In this document: piece by piece, positions 15,965 through 26,700 of the stretch
Layout: each line of letters opens with the position of its first letter
Position numbering within the stretch: position 1 is the first letter of the stretch
Origin: an uncultured Bacteroidales bacterium
GTDB lineage: Bacteria; Bacteroidota; Bacteroidia; Bacteroidales; UBA932
Direction: 5' to 3'
DNA: 44,245 nt
NCBI GenBank assembly: GCA_944325495.1
Contig: CALVAD010000012.1
Span: 1-44,245 of the forward strand
Program-made: the position numbers and the translations under genes
The notes under the pieces: generated by a model
Databases searched by the model: none
Told to the model about the DNA's origin: nothing
What the model saw: only the letters and a program-made list of their open reading frames with translations

Positions 15965-18900
15965 CTAGAATGTAAGGTTTAGTCCGATGTTGAAGGTTCT
16001 GAAAACCGGATAGAGAAGCTCGTTGTTCTGCTCGGGATCGATGTACTTTGCGGGGTACTTGTCGAAAGTAAGCAGGTTGAGTCCGTTGACATAGATGCGT
16101 ATTGCTTCGGCGCTGATGGCGTTGCAGACTTTCTTGGGCAGGGTGTAACCTATCTCAAGGTTCTTAAGCCTGATGTAGTCGCCGTCGGCAAGCCAGAAGT
16201 CGGAGCTGACCTTGCTGGCCTCGCTTCCCGGCTCGAGACGGGGATAGGTGATGGGCAGTCCGGCGTCGAGCCTTTCCTGGCTCCATGCCTGCTTGTGCCA
16301 CTCGTTGAAGTTGTAGGTCTCGAAGAAACGCTGTCCGGTCACGAAGAAGCTGCGCCCGGCCGCGCCCTGCCACATCATCGAGAAGTCGAAGCCCTTCCAC
16401 TGGAAGTTGATTCCCGCGCCGAAGTTCCATTCGGGAACCTCGGGGTCTCCGATGGGAACCATGTCCCTCTCGTCGACTATGCCGTCTCCGGTCTGGTCGA
16501 CGTATTTGAGGTCTCCGGGCTGGGGAGTCGAGCCTACGCCTGACTGGTCATACCAGTTGAGGATGTCCTCCTCGGAGTTGAAGAAGCCCGCGGTCTCGTA
16601 GCCGAAGTTCTGTCCGATGCGGTATCCCGTGCTCCTGTAGCGGTATGCGTAGTCGTCGCCCAGCATCACCTCACGCATGTTGAGGACCTTGTTGCGGTTG
16701 AATGCACCGTTGACCGTGATGTCCATCCTCATTTCGGGATTGAAGATCTTGGACCATGAGCCGACGATTTCGAAGCCCTTGTTCTCTATCACGCCCGCGT
16801 TGATCTTGGGAAGCATTCCGGAGACGTTCACACCTCCGGTTCCGAACATACCGCTGGGGATGAGTCCGGTCGCAGGGATGAGGATGTTGTCGCGTCTTTC
16901 GTAGAACAGGTCGGCTTCAATCCTGAAGTCGCTGAACAGTCCTATGTCGAATCCGATGTTGTACTTGTTGGCCTTCTCCCATTCGAGTTCGGGGTTTCCG
17001 ATCTGTGATTCGTGGCTTCCGGTCCACAGGGTGAGGAAGGCGAAGCGTGAACCGTTCATGTTGTCGTTGCCGACCTGTCCGTAGGACGCGCGTATCTTGG
17101 CGAAGGTGAGCCAGGGAGAGTCCTTCAGGAAATCCTCCTCCGAGAGGACCCATCCGAGGGAGAACGAGGGGAAGAATCCCATCTTGTGGCCCGGAGCGAA
17201 CTGCTCGGAGCCGTTGTAGCCGAAGTTGACTTCCGCCAGGTACTTGTCGGCATAGCCGTAGGTGACCCTGCCCACAAGTCCTATGTAGTTGTAGGGCAGT
17301 TCGATGTTGATCACTCTCTGGTAACGGTTGAAGAGCAGCATGGCGGTCACGTCATGTTTGCCGAACTCCCTTGCGTATTCGAGTGACGCGTCGATGTTGA
17401 ACAGGTTGTTGAACGATGAATACTGTGCGTCGCTCAAGGTGGAGTTCACCATGGTTCCGATGGGCTGGTAGCCCACTCCGTCGGGGGCGGCGGGGTCCGC
17501 CACGGCCTCGTAGAGCTGGAAGGTGCGCTGGCGTACCTGCTGGTTGGTCGAGAACGCGTCGTAGGACGCTACGGCCTTGGCCTTGAGTCCCGGAGTGATG
17601 AAGCTCATGTCCCATTCCACTCCGAGGGTCGCGGTGATCTGGGTCGTCTGGGTGTTGCGGAATCCGGAGCGGTTGAGCATTCCGTAGGGCACGTTGTTCA
17701 CGTTTCCTCCGCGCAGCGAACTTGACAGCACCTCTCCGTCGGGGGTGAGGTCGTTGTAGGAGTTGTTGGGGGTCGCGATCAGCGAGGACATGAGTATCGA
17801 GTATCCGCTGACGTCGTCCAGGTATGCCGCGTTGTTGGGCACGAGCACCGGGTCGTTCTTCTTCTGCATGTATCCGCTGATGTTGAGGAACATGCTGAGC
17901 GAGTTGGTGATGTCGATGTCGAAGTTGGACCTGAAGTTGACGCGGTCGGCCATGGAGGTCGGATCGTAGTCGTATTCGTTGAACTTCTCGGTCTTGAAGG
18001 CTCCGTTCTGGTGCAGGTAGCCGACGGTGGTGAAATATCTCATCTTCTCCGAGCCGCCGCTCACGTTCACGTTGACGCGCTGCATCGGGGAGAAGTCGTT
18101 GATGAATTCGCCGAGGAAGTCCCTCGTGGGGTAGAGCTGCTGGAAATCTCCGGTGCGGTAGTGCTCCAGAGCTTCTTCGTTGTAGATCGCCGGGCGGTTG
18201 TTCTGGCGCTCGACCTGGTTGCGCAGCAGGGCGTAGTCGTAGGCGTTGACCATGTCGGGCAGACGCGTGGGCTGCTGCCATGACTGCTCCACGGACACGT
18301 CGATGACCGGCTTGCCGGCTACGCCGCGGCGGGTGGTCACGATGATCACGCCGTTCGCTCCGCGGACTCCGTAGAGGGCCGTGGCCGATGCGTCCTTCAG
18401 AATGGTTATGGTCTCGACCTCGCGGGGGTCAAGGGCGCTGAAGTCCCTTTCCACGCCGTCGACGAGGGTGAGAGGATCCTGGCCGTTGATCGTGCTCATG
18501 CCTCGAATGTGGAATTCCATTGATTCTCCTCCGGGGACGCCGGAACGCTGGAGAACGGTGAGTCCGGGGAGTCGTCCTGCAAGAGCCACGCTCAGGTTGG
18601 ACGCCGGAGTCTGCCGCAGGCCGGTCGCGTCGATGGCGGAAATGGCCGCCACCACGCTTTCCTTCTTCTGCTGGCCGTAGGCCACGAAGACGACTTCATC
18701 GAGGACGTCGGAGGATTCTTCCAGCACGACATTGATGAGCGTCCGTCCTCCTACATTGACCTGCTGGGTCGTGTAGCCTATGCACGAATACTCCAGCACG
18801 GCCTGCGCAGGCACCTCGAGGGAATAGTTTCCGTCGAGGTCGGTGATAGTACCTGTCTGTGAGTCCGCAATCATTACGGTTACTCCGGGAATGGGAAGTT

Positions 18901-19009
18901 GATCCGGGTCAACGACTTTTCCCGACACGGTGATGTCCTGCGCCGCCGCGGGCAAGCCCGGCAACAACAGCAGCAGGACCGTCAGCAAAGTCCATCTTGC
19001 CAATTTCAT
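15965..19009 (-). CDS. SusC/RagA family TonB-linked outer membrane protein
   Basis: A 1014-residue TonB-dependent transporter for oligosaccharides. A signal peptide ends LPAAAQD. It is followed by a carboxypeptidase-D-regulatory-like domain (VSGKVVDPDQLPIPGVTV ... YSLEVPAQ, about 28-105), the SusC plug with LDEVVFVAYGQQKKESV, the FHIRGMSTINGQDPLTLVDG block and the ITILKDASATALYGVRGANG signature (about 200-220), then the beta-barrel to the terminal NIGLNLTF. Length is typical. It starts 34 bases after the GH99-like gene and is followed directly by susD, so it belongs to the long minus-strand operon from 23559. The probable regulator is the HTCS encoded divergently at 23724. Confidence 0.96.
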   Translation of the reverse strand: MKLARWTLLTVLLLLLPGLPAAAQDITVSGKVVDPDQLPIPGVTVMIADSQTGTITDLDGNYSLEVPAQAVLEYSCIGYTTQQVNVGGRTLINVVLEESSDVLDEVVFVAYGQQKKESVVAAISAIDATGLRQTPASNLSVALAGRLPGLTVLQRSGVPGGESMEFHIRGMSTINGQDPLTLVDGVERDFSALDPREVETITILKDASATALYGVRGANGVIIVTTRRGVAGKPVIDVSVEQSWQQPTRLPDMVNAYDYALLRNQVERQNNRPAIYNEEALEHYRTGDFQQLYPTRDFLGEFINDFSPMQRVNVNVSGGSEKMRYFTTVGYLHQNGAFKTEKFNEYDYDPTSMADRVNFRSNFDIDITNSLSMFLNISGYMQKKNDPVLVPNNAAYLDDVSGYSILMSSLIATPNNSYNDLTPDGEVLSSSLRGGNVNNVPYGMLNRSGFRNTQTTQITATLGVEWDMSFITPGLKAKAVASYDAFSTNQQVRQRTFQLYEAVADPAAPDGVGYQPIGTMVNSTLSDAQYSSFNNLFNIDASLEYAREFGKHDVTAMLLFNRYQRVINIELPYNYIGLVGRVTYGYADKYLAEVNFGYNGSEQFAPGHKMGFFPSFSLGWVLSEEDFLKDSPWLTFAKIRASYGQVGNDNMNGSRFAFLTLWTGSHESQIGNPELEWEKANKYNIGFDIGLFSDFRIEADLFYERRDNILIPATGLIPSGMFGTGGVNVSGMLPKINAGVIENKGFEIVGSWSKIFNPEMRMDITVNGAFNRNKVLNMREVMLGDDYAYRYRSTGYRIGQNFGYETAGFFNSEEDILNWYDQSGVGSTPQPGDLKYVDQTGDGIVDERDMVPIGDPEVPEWNFGAGINFQWKGFDFSMMWQGAAGRSFFVTGQRFFETYNFNEWHKQAWSQERLDAGLPITYPRLEPGSEASKVSSDFWLADGDYIRLKNLEIGYTLPKKVCNAISAEAIRIYVNGLNLLTFDKYPAKYIDPEQNNELLYPVFRTFNIGLNLTF

Positions 19010-19043
19010 ACGAAATAAATTTTTAATTGGTTATATGTGGTTG

Positions 19044-20907
19044 TTAATCAAAATGGTACAAGTAACTGAGCCTTCCCATCGGCATTACGCTTCCGGTCTT
19101 GTAGGTGTCCATGATCCGCGAGGGTTCGCTGACTCCCATGGCGACCTTGAAATAGAACTGCGATTCCAAGTCGAGCTTCATGAGGGCGCGCGGCACGGCG
19201 AGCTGGATGATGTTGGCCTTGCGCACGATTTCGGCTTCGCCGACATTCTCGGCGCTGAAATCGCCCTTGAGTGACTGGACGGAGGCGGTCTCGCCGTCCA
19301 CTGAGCGTCCGATCACATATTCATAGCTCTCCCAGTTCTTGAGCCCGGGCTCTCCAGTGCCTATGAATATGTTGAGCCAGTTGCTCCTGTCTTTTGGCGA
19401 CGAGAGTTTTTCCTTGCACTTGATGTAGAAGTAGATGTTTTCGTCGTCATGGGCGACCTTGAGTCCGGTAATCTTGTCGACAGGTGCGCTCTGGGTGTAG
19501 CGCACGGTCTGCGAACCGCCGTAGGAGTCCCTTGCGATGAAGCTCTGGTCGAGGTTGGTCTGCGCATATTCCACATCATCCCATGCGGCGACGCTTCCTC
19601 TGATGTCTATCGTGGTCTTGGGATTCCTGCGGGGTTCGGAGACGACGCCCTTGTAGCGCCGTATGTTCGAGATGAGCTGCAGGTAGAAGGCGTCTTCGTA
19701 TCCTCCTGCCATAGGCTCGATGTCCCTGGAGTATTCTTTGCTGGCGGCGTCGCAGAGCATGTACTCGCCGTCATAAGGCTGCTTGTAGGCTATCCATTCG
19801 TTCCATCCTCCGACCGATATCATGGGAGGGTCGGCTTCTATGGCCCTGTCCCATTCTCTCTGGAAGAAGGTTCCCCTGTCCACGTCGGCGGAGATGTTCT
19901 GCTTGGTGTCGGGGTCCCATCCGCGGCCCCAGTTGGTCCAGTTCTCCCTCGTGAGCGAGAAGGACATGGGAACCATGGGGTGGCTCGCGACGGTGACGTT
20001 CATCACCTGGGATTCGGAGTGGTAGGGCTGGGGGAAGGACCATTCCACCCAGGGGAAGCCGTCGGGATAGACGGGGTCCGAAGGCCACTGCGCCTTGAAG
20101 AAATAGAAGAAGTCAAGTATCTCGGCGGAGAGTTCCGCGGGGTTGTAGCCGCTGTCGCCGCGGGAGGCCGCCTCTGCGAGGTCATCGGCCTTTTCGGTGT
20201 AGCCGATGATCACGGGCTTGCCTTCCTTGCGGTACCAGGTCTCGGGGTAGAGATTGGGCTTGTAGAGCGTCTCGTACAGGGCCCTTATCGTGTCGAGCGA
20301 GTGCGAGTGGGTGTAGAACACCACCTGAGGAGCGTCCCAGCCCTGGTTTATCATCTCGCTCAATACGGCGCATACCTTCAGGAAGACGTTGGCGTAGATG
20401 AGGGCGTTGGTGGTGTCGAAGAAGATGAAGTCGACTCCGGCGGCGGTGAGCATCTGCATCTGCTTGCGGATGACCCATTCGTCTTCGGAATTGTAGTAGC
20501 CCCACAGCGGTTCGCCCCAGTAGTGGGCCTGCCCGTTGGGGCTGATGTTCTCGTCGTAGCTGTCGAAGTCGGTCAGGATGTCCACACCGTTCGGGAGAGC
20601 CGCGATCTTGGTCGCGTCATAGATTCCGGAGGCATAGGGCTGGCCTATCCACGGCCAGTAGAATATGCCCACCTGCCTGTCCTGCCTGAGCGACGACACG
20701 GTCGTGAACGACCGTCCGAACTGGTCGACTCCGACGAGGTCGTTGCAGTTCAGTACGCTTTCCTGCTGCGGCTGGTCGGGCGTGGAATCTCCGTTCCCGT
20801 CCCCCCCCGGTGGTAGTGCCTCCGCCTCCGCCGGCCGGAGCGCAGGCGCAGGTCAGCAGCAGCGCGGCGAGCATTGCGCCCGCTTTGGATGTCTTGACAT
20901 TTTTCAT
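19044..20907 (-). pseudogene. Secreted GH99/GH71-like lipoprotein interrupted by a G8-tract frameshift
   Basis: An ATG at 20907 encodes a signal peptide with lipobox-like LLLTCAC and a Gly/Thr linker. At the C8 run 20801-20808 (G8 on the coding strand) the frame changes: 1864 bases from start to stop is one more than a multiple of three. Removing one G joins the linker to DGNGDSTPDQPQQES and then the large frame, giving 620 residues. The mature part begins VGIFYWPWIGQPY, has a TIM-barrel look of GH99/GH71-like endo-glycosidases (FIFFDTTNALIYANVF, ISVGGWNEWIAY) and ends in a CBM9/DOMON-like beta domain of about 150 residues. It may be inactive, phase-variable or a sequencing artefact. As read, only an unlikely internal GTG start at 20699 remains. 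Confidence 0.7.
20801..20808. repeat. Homopolymer C8/G8 tract at the frameshift
   Basis: Eight identical bases between the lipoprotein linker and the mature glycosidase-like domain. G7 (or G10) would restore the frame. Homopolymers of this length can slip during replication. Confidence 0.9.
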
Positions 20908-20943
20908 GCGTGCAGTCATTAGTTGTTTTGGATTATGCGGTAA

Positions 20944-23559
20944 TCAGATTCTTCCTTTGAATACATGCTCTCCGGAACCCACTTCGACCGGAGTGTCCTT
21001 GCCAGGGACATATACCACTGCCGTCGAGTTGCCGGGTACTGTCAGCTTGAGCGATACGCTCCTGCCCTTGCGCTCCCAGCTGACGGAAATCTTCCCCTTT
21101 ACGGTCTTCAGCGATCCGCTGGCGTAGTCGAGTCCGTCCGGATAGCAGGGCTTCACCGTGAAGGTCGAGAATCCGGGGTCGTCGAAGTCCGGAACGAGTC
21201 CGAGCAGGTACTTGTAGAACCATGAGCCGATGGAGCCCATCATAGGGTGGTTGTGCGAGTTCATGGCGTCGCCGGTGAGGTATTCCCACCTCTCCCAGAT
21301 GGTGGTGGCGCCCTTCGAGAGCATGAAGCCCCAGCTCGGATAGGTGGTCTGCGTGGCTATGCGGTAGGCCGCATCCTCGTGACCGTACTCGGAGAGCACC
21401 TCGAGCAGGTACTTGGTGCAGAGGTTGCCCGTCGTGAGGTGGTAGTCGTGGGCCTTGACATCTTCCACGAGGTTCTTCAGGGCCCTCGCCCTCATCTCGT
21501 CGGAAGGCATGCCCAGATATATCGCGAAGGAGTTGCACGCCTGGTTGTTGGAGCCGTAGCCGCCGGCCTCCTCGTCCCAGAACCTGCGGTTGAAGGCCTC
21601 CCTGACCTCGTCCGCGATTCCGGCGTATTTCGCGGCGTCATCGTCCAGGCCGAGCAGTCCGGCCATCTTCGAGATGAGGCGCGAGCAATAATAGAGGTAT
21701 CCGGTGGACATCAGCGCGCCCGGGGTGTCGCGGGATACGCCGGAGCCGTTGGGATCCATCAGATAGTCCCTCGGAGGGCACCAGTCGCCGTAGTAGCTGT
21801 ATTCGAGTATTCCGTCCTCGGAGCGCGACAGCAGGTAGTCGGTCCATTTCTTCATGCCGTCGTAGTTCGCCTCGATGACCTGCCTGTCTCCGTAGAACTC
21901 GTAGCATTTCTCGGCAAGTATCAGATAGCTCGCGCTGACGGGGTCGGCGGGTCTCATGCCGAACCTGAAGGGCGCGACGCAGGTGATGGTGCCGTGCTCG
22001 TCCTGGGTGTCGGTGATGTCGGTGACGAACTTGGGGTAGAAGCGCGACATGTCGAAATTGTACATCGAGCTTTCGAGACGCGCCGTCATGTCGTTGAGCC
22101 ATCCCATGCGCTCGTCCCTCTGCGGGCAGTCGGTAGGCACGCTGTGCATGTTGCTGGCCTCGGTGTTCCATACCAGACGGAAGATGTCGTTGAGCAGGGG
22201 GTTGCTGCAGCTGAACTCACCTGTGGTCGCCACGTCGGAGCGGACTACCTTTATCATCACGTCTCCGTCGGCGGGCCTTGAGGGCAGTCCGTCGATCTGA
22301 ACATACCTGAAACCATGATAGGTGAACGCAGGCTCCCATGTCTCCACACCCTCTCCTTTCAGTATATAGGTGTCCTCGGCCTTTGCGTTGCGCAGGTTCT
22401 CCTGGTTGACCCGTCCGTCATCGTAAAGCGTCTCGGCGAAGCGCATGCGGACTTCGGTGCCCGCAGGGCCGCTGGTCCTGATGGAAGCCCAGCCTGCAAG
22501 GTTGCGTCCGGCATCGAACACATAGCTGCCCTCGGCCGGCTCTGCGACCAGCTTCGGGACTATCTCCTCGACTATTCTGATGGGTTCCACCCGCTGCGCG
22601 ACCATCTCTCCCACGGGATCGTCGGTGTTGTGCGCCCACGCCCACTCCTTGTTCATGAGTCCGGGAGGCACGCCCGGCTTGTAGATGTCGGGGTTCTCGA
22701 GGCGGGCGTCGTAGGTCTCCCCGTCGAATACGGTCGAGTACATGAGAGGTCCCGTGATCACGGAACGGAACCTGTCGGAGGTCATCGTCTCCTGCGAGCC
22801 GTCCGCGTAGGTGATTTCCACCTGGATGCGGAGTCTCGGAGTCCCGAGCCAGCCGGGGGCGACGGGCACCACGAAGGAGTTCGCGCCCTTGACGAGATTG
22901 TCCGTTATATCATAGGTGCGATAGTACACGTGCTTGCTGTAGTTGCTCTGCGCAGGGTCGAGCACGCAGTCACCGACCTTCTTCCCGTTGATGTGGAGCT
23001 CGTAGAATCCGAGTCCGGAGATGTAGGCCCTCGCCTTCGCGACTTCCTTGTCGGAAGCCTGGGTGCCCTTGAAATAGAGGACCCGTCCGGGCATGCCGGG
23101 GACATAGCCTATCCAGCCCGACAGCCAGTCGGAGCTGTCCAGCAGAGCGGTCTCGTAGTATGCGGTCTCGGACCAGGGCGATTCGACGCCGTCCCCGTCC
23201 CATATCTTCACTTTCCAGTAGTACCTTGTCCGGCTCTGGAAAGGGATTTCGGAGAATTTCACCGCTGTGGACGCGGAGGAAGCCACCTTGCCGCTGTCAA
23301 AGACATCGGCGTCGCCCTCCGCGAGCAGCTCGGGTGAGGTTGCGATGAGAATGCGGTAGGCGGACTGGCGCACGCCGTCGTAGTTCCCGCTTATCTCCCA
23401 GCTGAGCTGCGGGATGCGGTCTATGCCCAGAGGGTTGGTTTCGTAGTCGGCCTTCAGCGCCGAAACCTGCACGGCTGGAGCTGCCGTCTTCCCGGAGGAC
23501 CCCATGCAGGCGAGGCCGAGCGCGAGGAAGAGCAGGAATGCTTTTCGTGAGAAGTGCAT
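20944..23559 (-). CDS. Alpha-L-rhamnosidase, GH78
   Basis: An 871-residue inverting glycoside hydrolase that releases terminal alpha-L-rhamnose. The N terminus has a signal peptide with a possible lipobox (GLAC, Cys18). It is followed by an FN3-like domain (VSALKADYETNPLGIDRIPQ ... RYYWKVKIWDGDG, about 32-135) and beta-sandwich domains with the N-terminal rhamnosidase signature (GLGFYELHINGKKVGD). The (alpha/alpha)6 catalytic domain carries SVPTDCPQRDERMGWLND at about 468-485, where the conserved acidic residues sit, and TTIWERWEYL further on. A small C-terminal beta domain ends the protein. It opens the minus-strand operon that runs to 8809 and is divergent from the HTCS regulator. Confidence 0.95.
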   Translation of the reverse strand: MHFSRKAFLLFLALGLACMGSSGKTAAPAVQVSALKADYETNPLGIDRIPQLSWEISGNYDGVRQSAYRILIATSPELLAEGDADVFDSGKVASSASTAVKFSEIPFQSRTRYYWKVKIWDGDGVESPWSETAYYETALLDSSDWLSGWIGYVPGMPGRVLYFKGTQASDKEVAKARAYISGLGFYELHINGKKVGDCVLDPAQSNYSKHVYYRTYDITDNLVKGANSFVVPVAPGWLGTPRLRIQVEITYADGSQETMTSDRFRSVITGPLMYSTVFDGETYDARLENPDIYKPGVPPGLMNKEWAWAHNTDDPVGEMVAQRVEPIRIVEEIVPKLVAEPAEGSYVFDAGRNLAGWASIRTSGPAGTEVRMRFAETLYDDGRVNQENLRNAKAEDTYILKGEGVETWEPAFTYHGFRYVQIDGLPSRPADGDVMIKVVRSDVATTGEFSCSNPLLNDIFRLVWNTEASNMHSVPTDCPQRDERMGWLNDMTARLESSMYNFDMSRFYPKFVTDITDTQDEHGTITCVAPFRFGMRPADPVSASYLILAEKCYEFYGDRQVIEANYDGMKKWTDYLLSRSEDGILEYSYYGDWCPPRDYLMDPNGSGVSRDTPGALMSTGYLYYCSRLISKMAGLLGLDDDAAKYAGIADEVREAFNRRFWDEEAGGYGSNNQACNSFAIYLGMPSDEMRARALKNLVEDVKAHDYHLTTGNLCTKYLLEVLSEYGHEDAAYRIATQTTYPSWGFMLSKGATTIWERWEYLTGDAMNSHNHPMMGSIGSWFYKYLLGLVPDFDDPGFSTFTVKPCYPDGLDYASGSLKTVKGKISVSWERKGRSVSLKLTVPGNSTAVVYVPGKDTPVEVGSGEHVFKGRI

Positions 23560-23723
23560 AAATAAAAGAGGTTATCAGTTCGTTGTTCTAAAGTTAGGAA
23601 GTATTTGACCCGCACTCTTGTAATTTCAGGTCTGTATTTGGTCAAAATCGTTCAAATTTCCCCGGAGCTTGTAAAATCGTTTCAGACTGACGCGCATTTG
23701 AACTAATTTTACAAAAAAGTCCG
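23560..23723. promoter_or_regulatory. Divergent PUL/HTCS control region
   Basis: This 164-base gap separates the rhamnosidase and HTCS genes. Minus-strand TAACTTTA (23596-23589) and plus-strand TAATTTTA (23704-23711) are plausible -7 elements for the two directions. A direct repeat AAAATCGTT occurs at 23644-23652 and 23673-23681, 29 bases apart, and is a candidate binding site for the AraC domain of the HTCS. Confidence 0.5.
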
Positions 23724-26700
23724 ATGAAACCTTCAGTCGCAAAGCAGCTGCTGCCCCTGCTCTTCCTTCTGTCCGCATGCGGCGCCGAAATGCCCGACGC
23801 CGTGTACGGAGGCGGCCGCGACTCGCGCATATACACGAGCCTTCCCTTCCTTGACGTGACGGCGTTCGCGGAGGACTCGCTGGGGTACATGTGGATTGCC
23901 ACCGTGGACGGGCTGAACCGATACAACGGCTATGAGTTCGAGCTGTTCATGAACGATGTCGACGATCCGCATTCGCTGATGAACAATTTCATCTTTTCGC
24001 TTCTGATGGACTCTTCCGGGGATTTCTTCATCGGCACCGCGCGCGGCCTCTGCCGCTTCGATTTCGCGAAGGACTGCTTCGAGAGCTATTCCAGCACGGC
24101 GAGTCCGGTGTACGGCCTGTACGAGGACGGAAGGTCCAGAATCTGGGCCGCGACGCCTTTCGGTCCCGGCGTGGTCAACAAGGAGACCAGGTCGATCGAC
24201 TTCGACTACGGGCATTATTATGTCAATGTGTTCTGGGAGGACGACAGGGGGAGATTATGGATGGGAGTGTCCGGCTCAGAGCCGATAGCCGTGCTGAGGG
24301 GCGACGGGGAATGGGAAAGCATGGAAGTCCCCGGCGTGGACTGCGTGAACTGCGTCTATTCGGACCCTCACGGCGAATGGTGGCTGGGGACCGGCGAAGG
24401 CATATATATCTTCGATCCGGCGACGCGTTCGTCCGAAGCCCTTTCGCGGCGGAACATCCGCGCCCGGGTGCTGGACAAGCTCAAGATAAGCTTCATAAAG
24501 GAGGTCGAGCCGTACGAGCTGCTGATAGGAACGGCCACCGACGGCTTCTGGCATCTTGACCTCAGGACGGGCAGGTTGTCGCACAACGAGCCCGCGAAGT
24601 ACAACCCCGTGAATTCCTCCCAGCTCCACACCTGCTACACTGACAGGCAGGGCAACGTGTGGATAGGAACCTACGAGAAGGGTTTCGTGCTTGTCGGAAA
24701 GCAGCCCGGATATTTCAACGATGACGGCGAGCAGGACCGGAGCCTCGCCGGGAAATTCGTCACGCGCGTGCTCGCCGGTCCCGACGGCGCGCTGTGGGTG
24801 GCTACCAGATACGACGGGCTGTACAGGTCCGCGCAGGGTGAGGGAACGCGCAAGGTGGTCATACCCGGCGCCTACAGGGAGGATTCCGAATTTCTCGAAT
24901 GCCTCTATATAGATTCGCGTAACCGCATGTGGATAGCATTCGAGACCTATATGCTGGTCGCCGACATCGCTCCCGGCGGGAAGCTCACGAACGTGAGGAG
25001 GCTGGAGATGGACAATGTGCGCGTGATAGGCGAGGATGCCGGCGGCGCCATGCTTGTCGGAAGCTGGAACGGCCTGTTCAGGCTGGCGAAGGCCCCGGGA
25101 GGCGCGCCGGAGCAGATTTTCAACGCAAATGTGACGGACTTCTGCGTGCTCGATGACGGAGACGTGATCTTCGCGGCATACGGAGTCGGCGTCATGCGCT
25201 GGGCCAGTGCGGACGGAACCGTGTCCGGCGTAGGCTTCGACGAGGCCGGTTCGCGCATAGCGGGCAGCTGCGTGACCATGATGAAGGACTCCCACGGGCG
25301 GCTGTGGCTGGGCAGCTACGGGAGCGGGCTCATGTGCGTCGACGGCGACAAAACGACGGTGCTGACCAGGAAGGACGGCCTTCCGAGCGACAATATCCTA
25401 TGTTTCCAGGAGGACCGCGACGGCGACATCTGGGCGAGCAGCTCCCACGGTCTGGTGCGCATACGGATGGAAGGCGGGCGCCCGGTCTTCTCTAACTATT
25501 ACAACGACAGGCAGCCGGCGGGCAATCAGTATCATGAGAAATGCGGCTGCGTCACAGGTGACGGCCGCATATATTTCGGCGGCAACCACGGTCTGACATC
25601 CTTCAGCCCCGACAATTTCAGCTCCCCCAAGGCGGCGCCCGTCGTCAATCTCGAAGACCTGCTTATAGGCGGCCGCAGCGTGGTCCCCTCCGACGGGAAG
25701 GACGCGGTGCTGCACGAGGACATATCCCTGCAGAAGGAGATAGTCCTGGACCACAACCAGAGGTCCATAGCCATAGACTATTCCGGCATAGACTTCTTCT
25801 CCCCGTCAAGCCTGACATACAGGTACCGTCTCCTCGGCGAGGATGACCGCTGGAACGATGTGGGCTCCTACAGGAGGGCGAACTATTCGAACCTGAGGAG
25901 AGGCAGATACGAGTTCCAGGTCGTCGCCGTCAACGACAACGGGGTGGAGAGCCTCAGCCCCGCCACCCTGAGCATAAGGGTGAAGCCGGCCCCGTGGTTC
26001 TCCACTGCCGCGTGGACGGTTTATTTCCTGTTCCTCTCGTCCCTGGCGCTGCTGATGATGCGCTCGATGATAAGGGCCCGGCTGAGCATGGCGCGCGCCG
26101 AGATGGACAGGCGCGAGAAGGAGAGGGAGAAGGAGATGACCAGGATGAAGACCACGTTCTACACCAACATCTCCCACGAGCTCCGCACGCCCCTGACCCT
26201 GATAGAAGGCCCCGTGGAGAGGCTCCGCATCTCGGAGAACCTGAGTCCGGAGGGCCGGCGGATGACGGATATGATAAGCCGCAACATCCGGACGATGATG
26301 AAGCTGCTGAACCAGATCATGGATGTCGCCAAGATGGAAAACGGCGCGCTGAAGCTCGAAGTCGTGAAGACGGACGTCGTGGCGTGCATCGCGGAAATCT
26401 GCGGATCGTTCGGATATTTCGCGGAACGCAAGCGGATAGAGTTCTCGTATGCGCCACAGGAGAGCCGGATTGTTATGTGGGCGGACACCGACAAGATATC
26501 CAAGATACTCAACAATCTGCTCTCGAACGCGTTCAAATACACGCCCGAGGGCGGCAAGGTGGTCCTGCGGTCGGAGCTGATTCCGGCTTCCGCGGCCGTC
26601 CGGGAGTTCGGCGATGTGCCGGAGCCTTCGGAGAAATTCCTCAAGGTGTCCGTGGACGATACCGGGAGGGGCGTCCCCAAGGAGAAGCTCGGCGAACTCT

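Noticed and set aside
19044-20699. Treating the GH99/GH71-like frame as an intact gene with a GTG start at 20699
   Set aside because: It would lack a signal peptide, and the upstream frame supplies one in a continuous linker if a single G is removed from G8.
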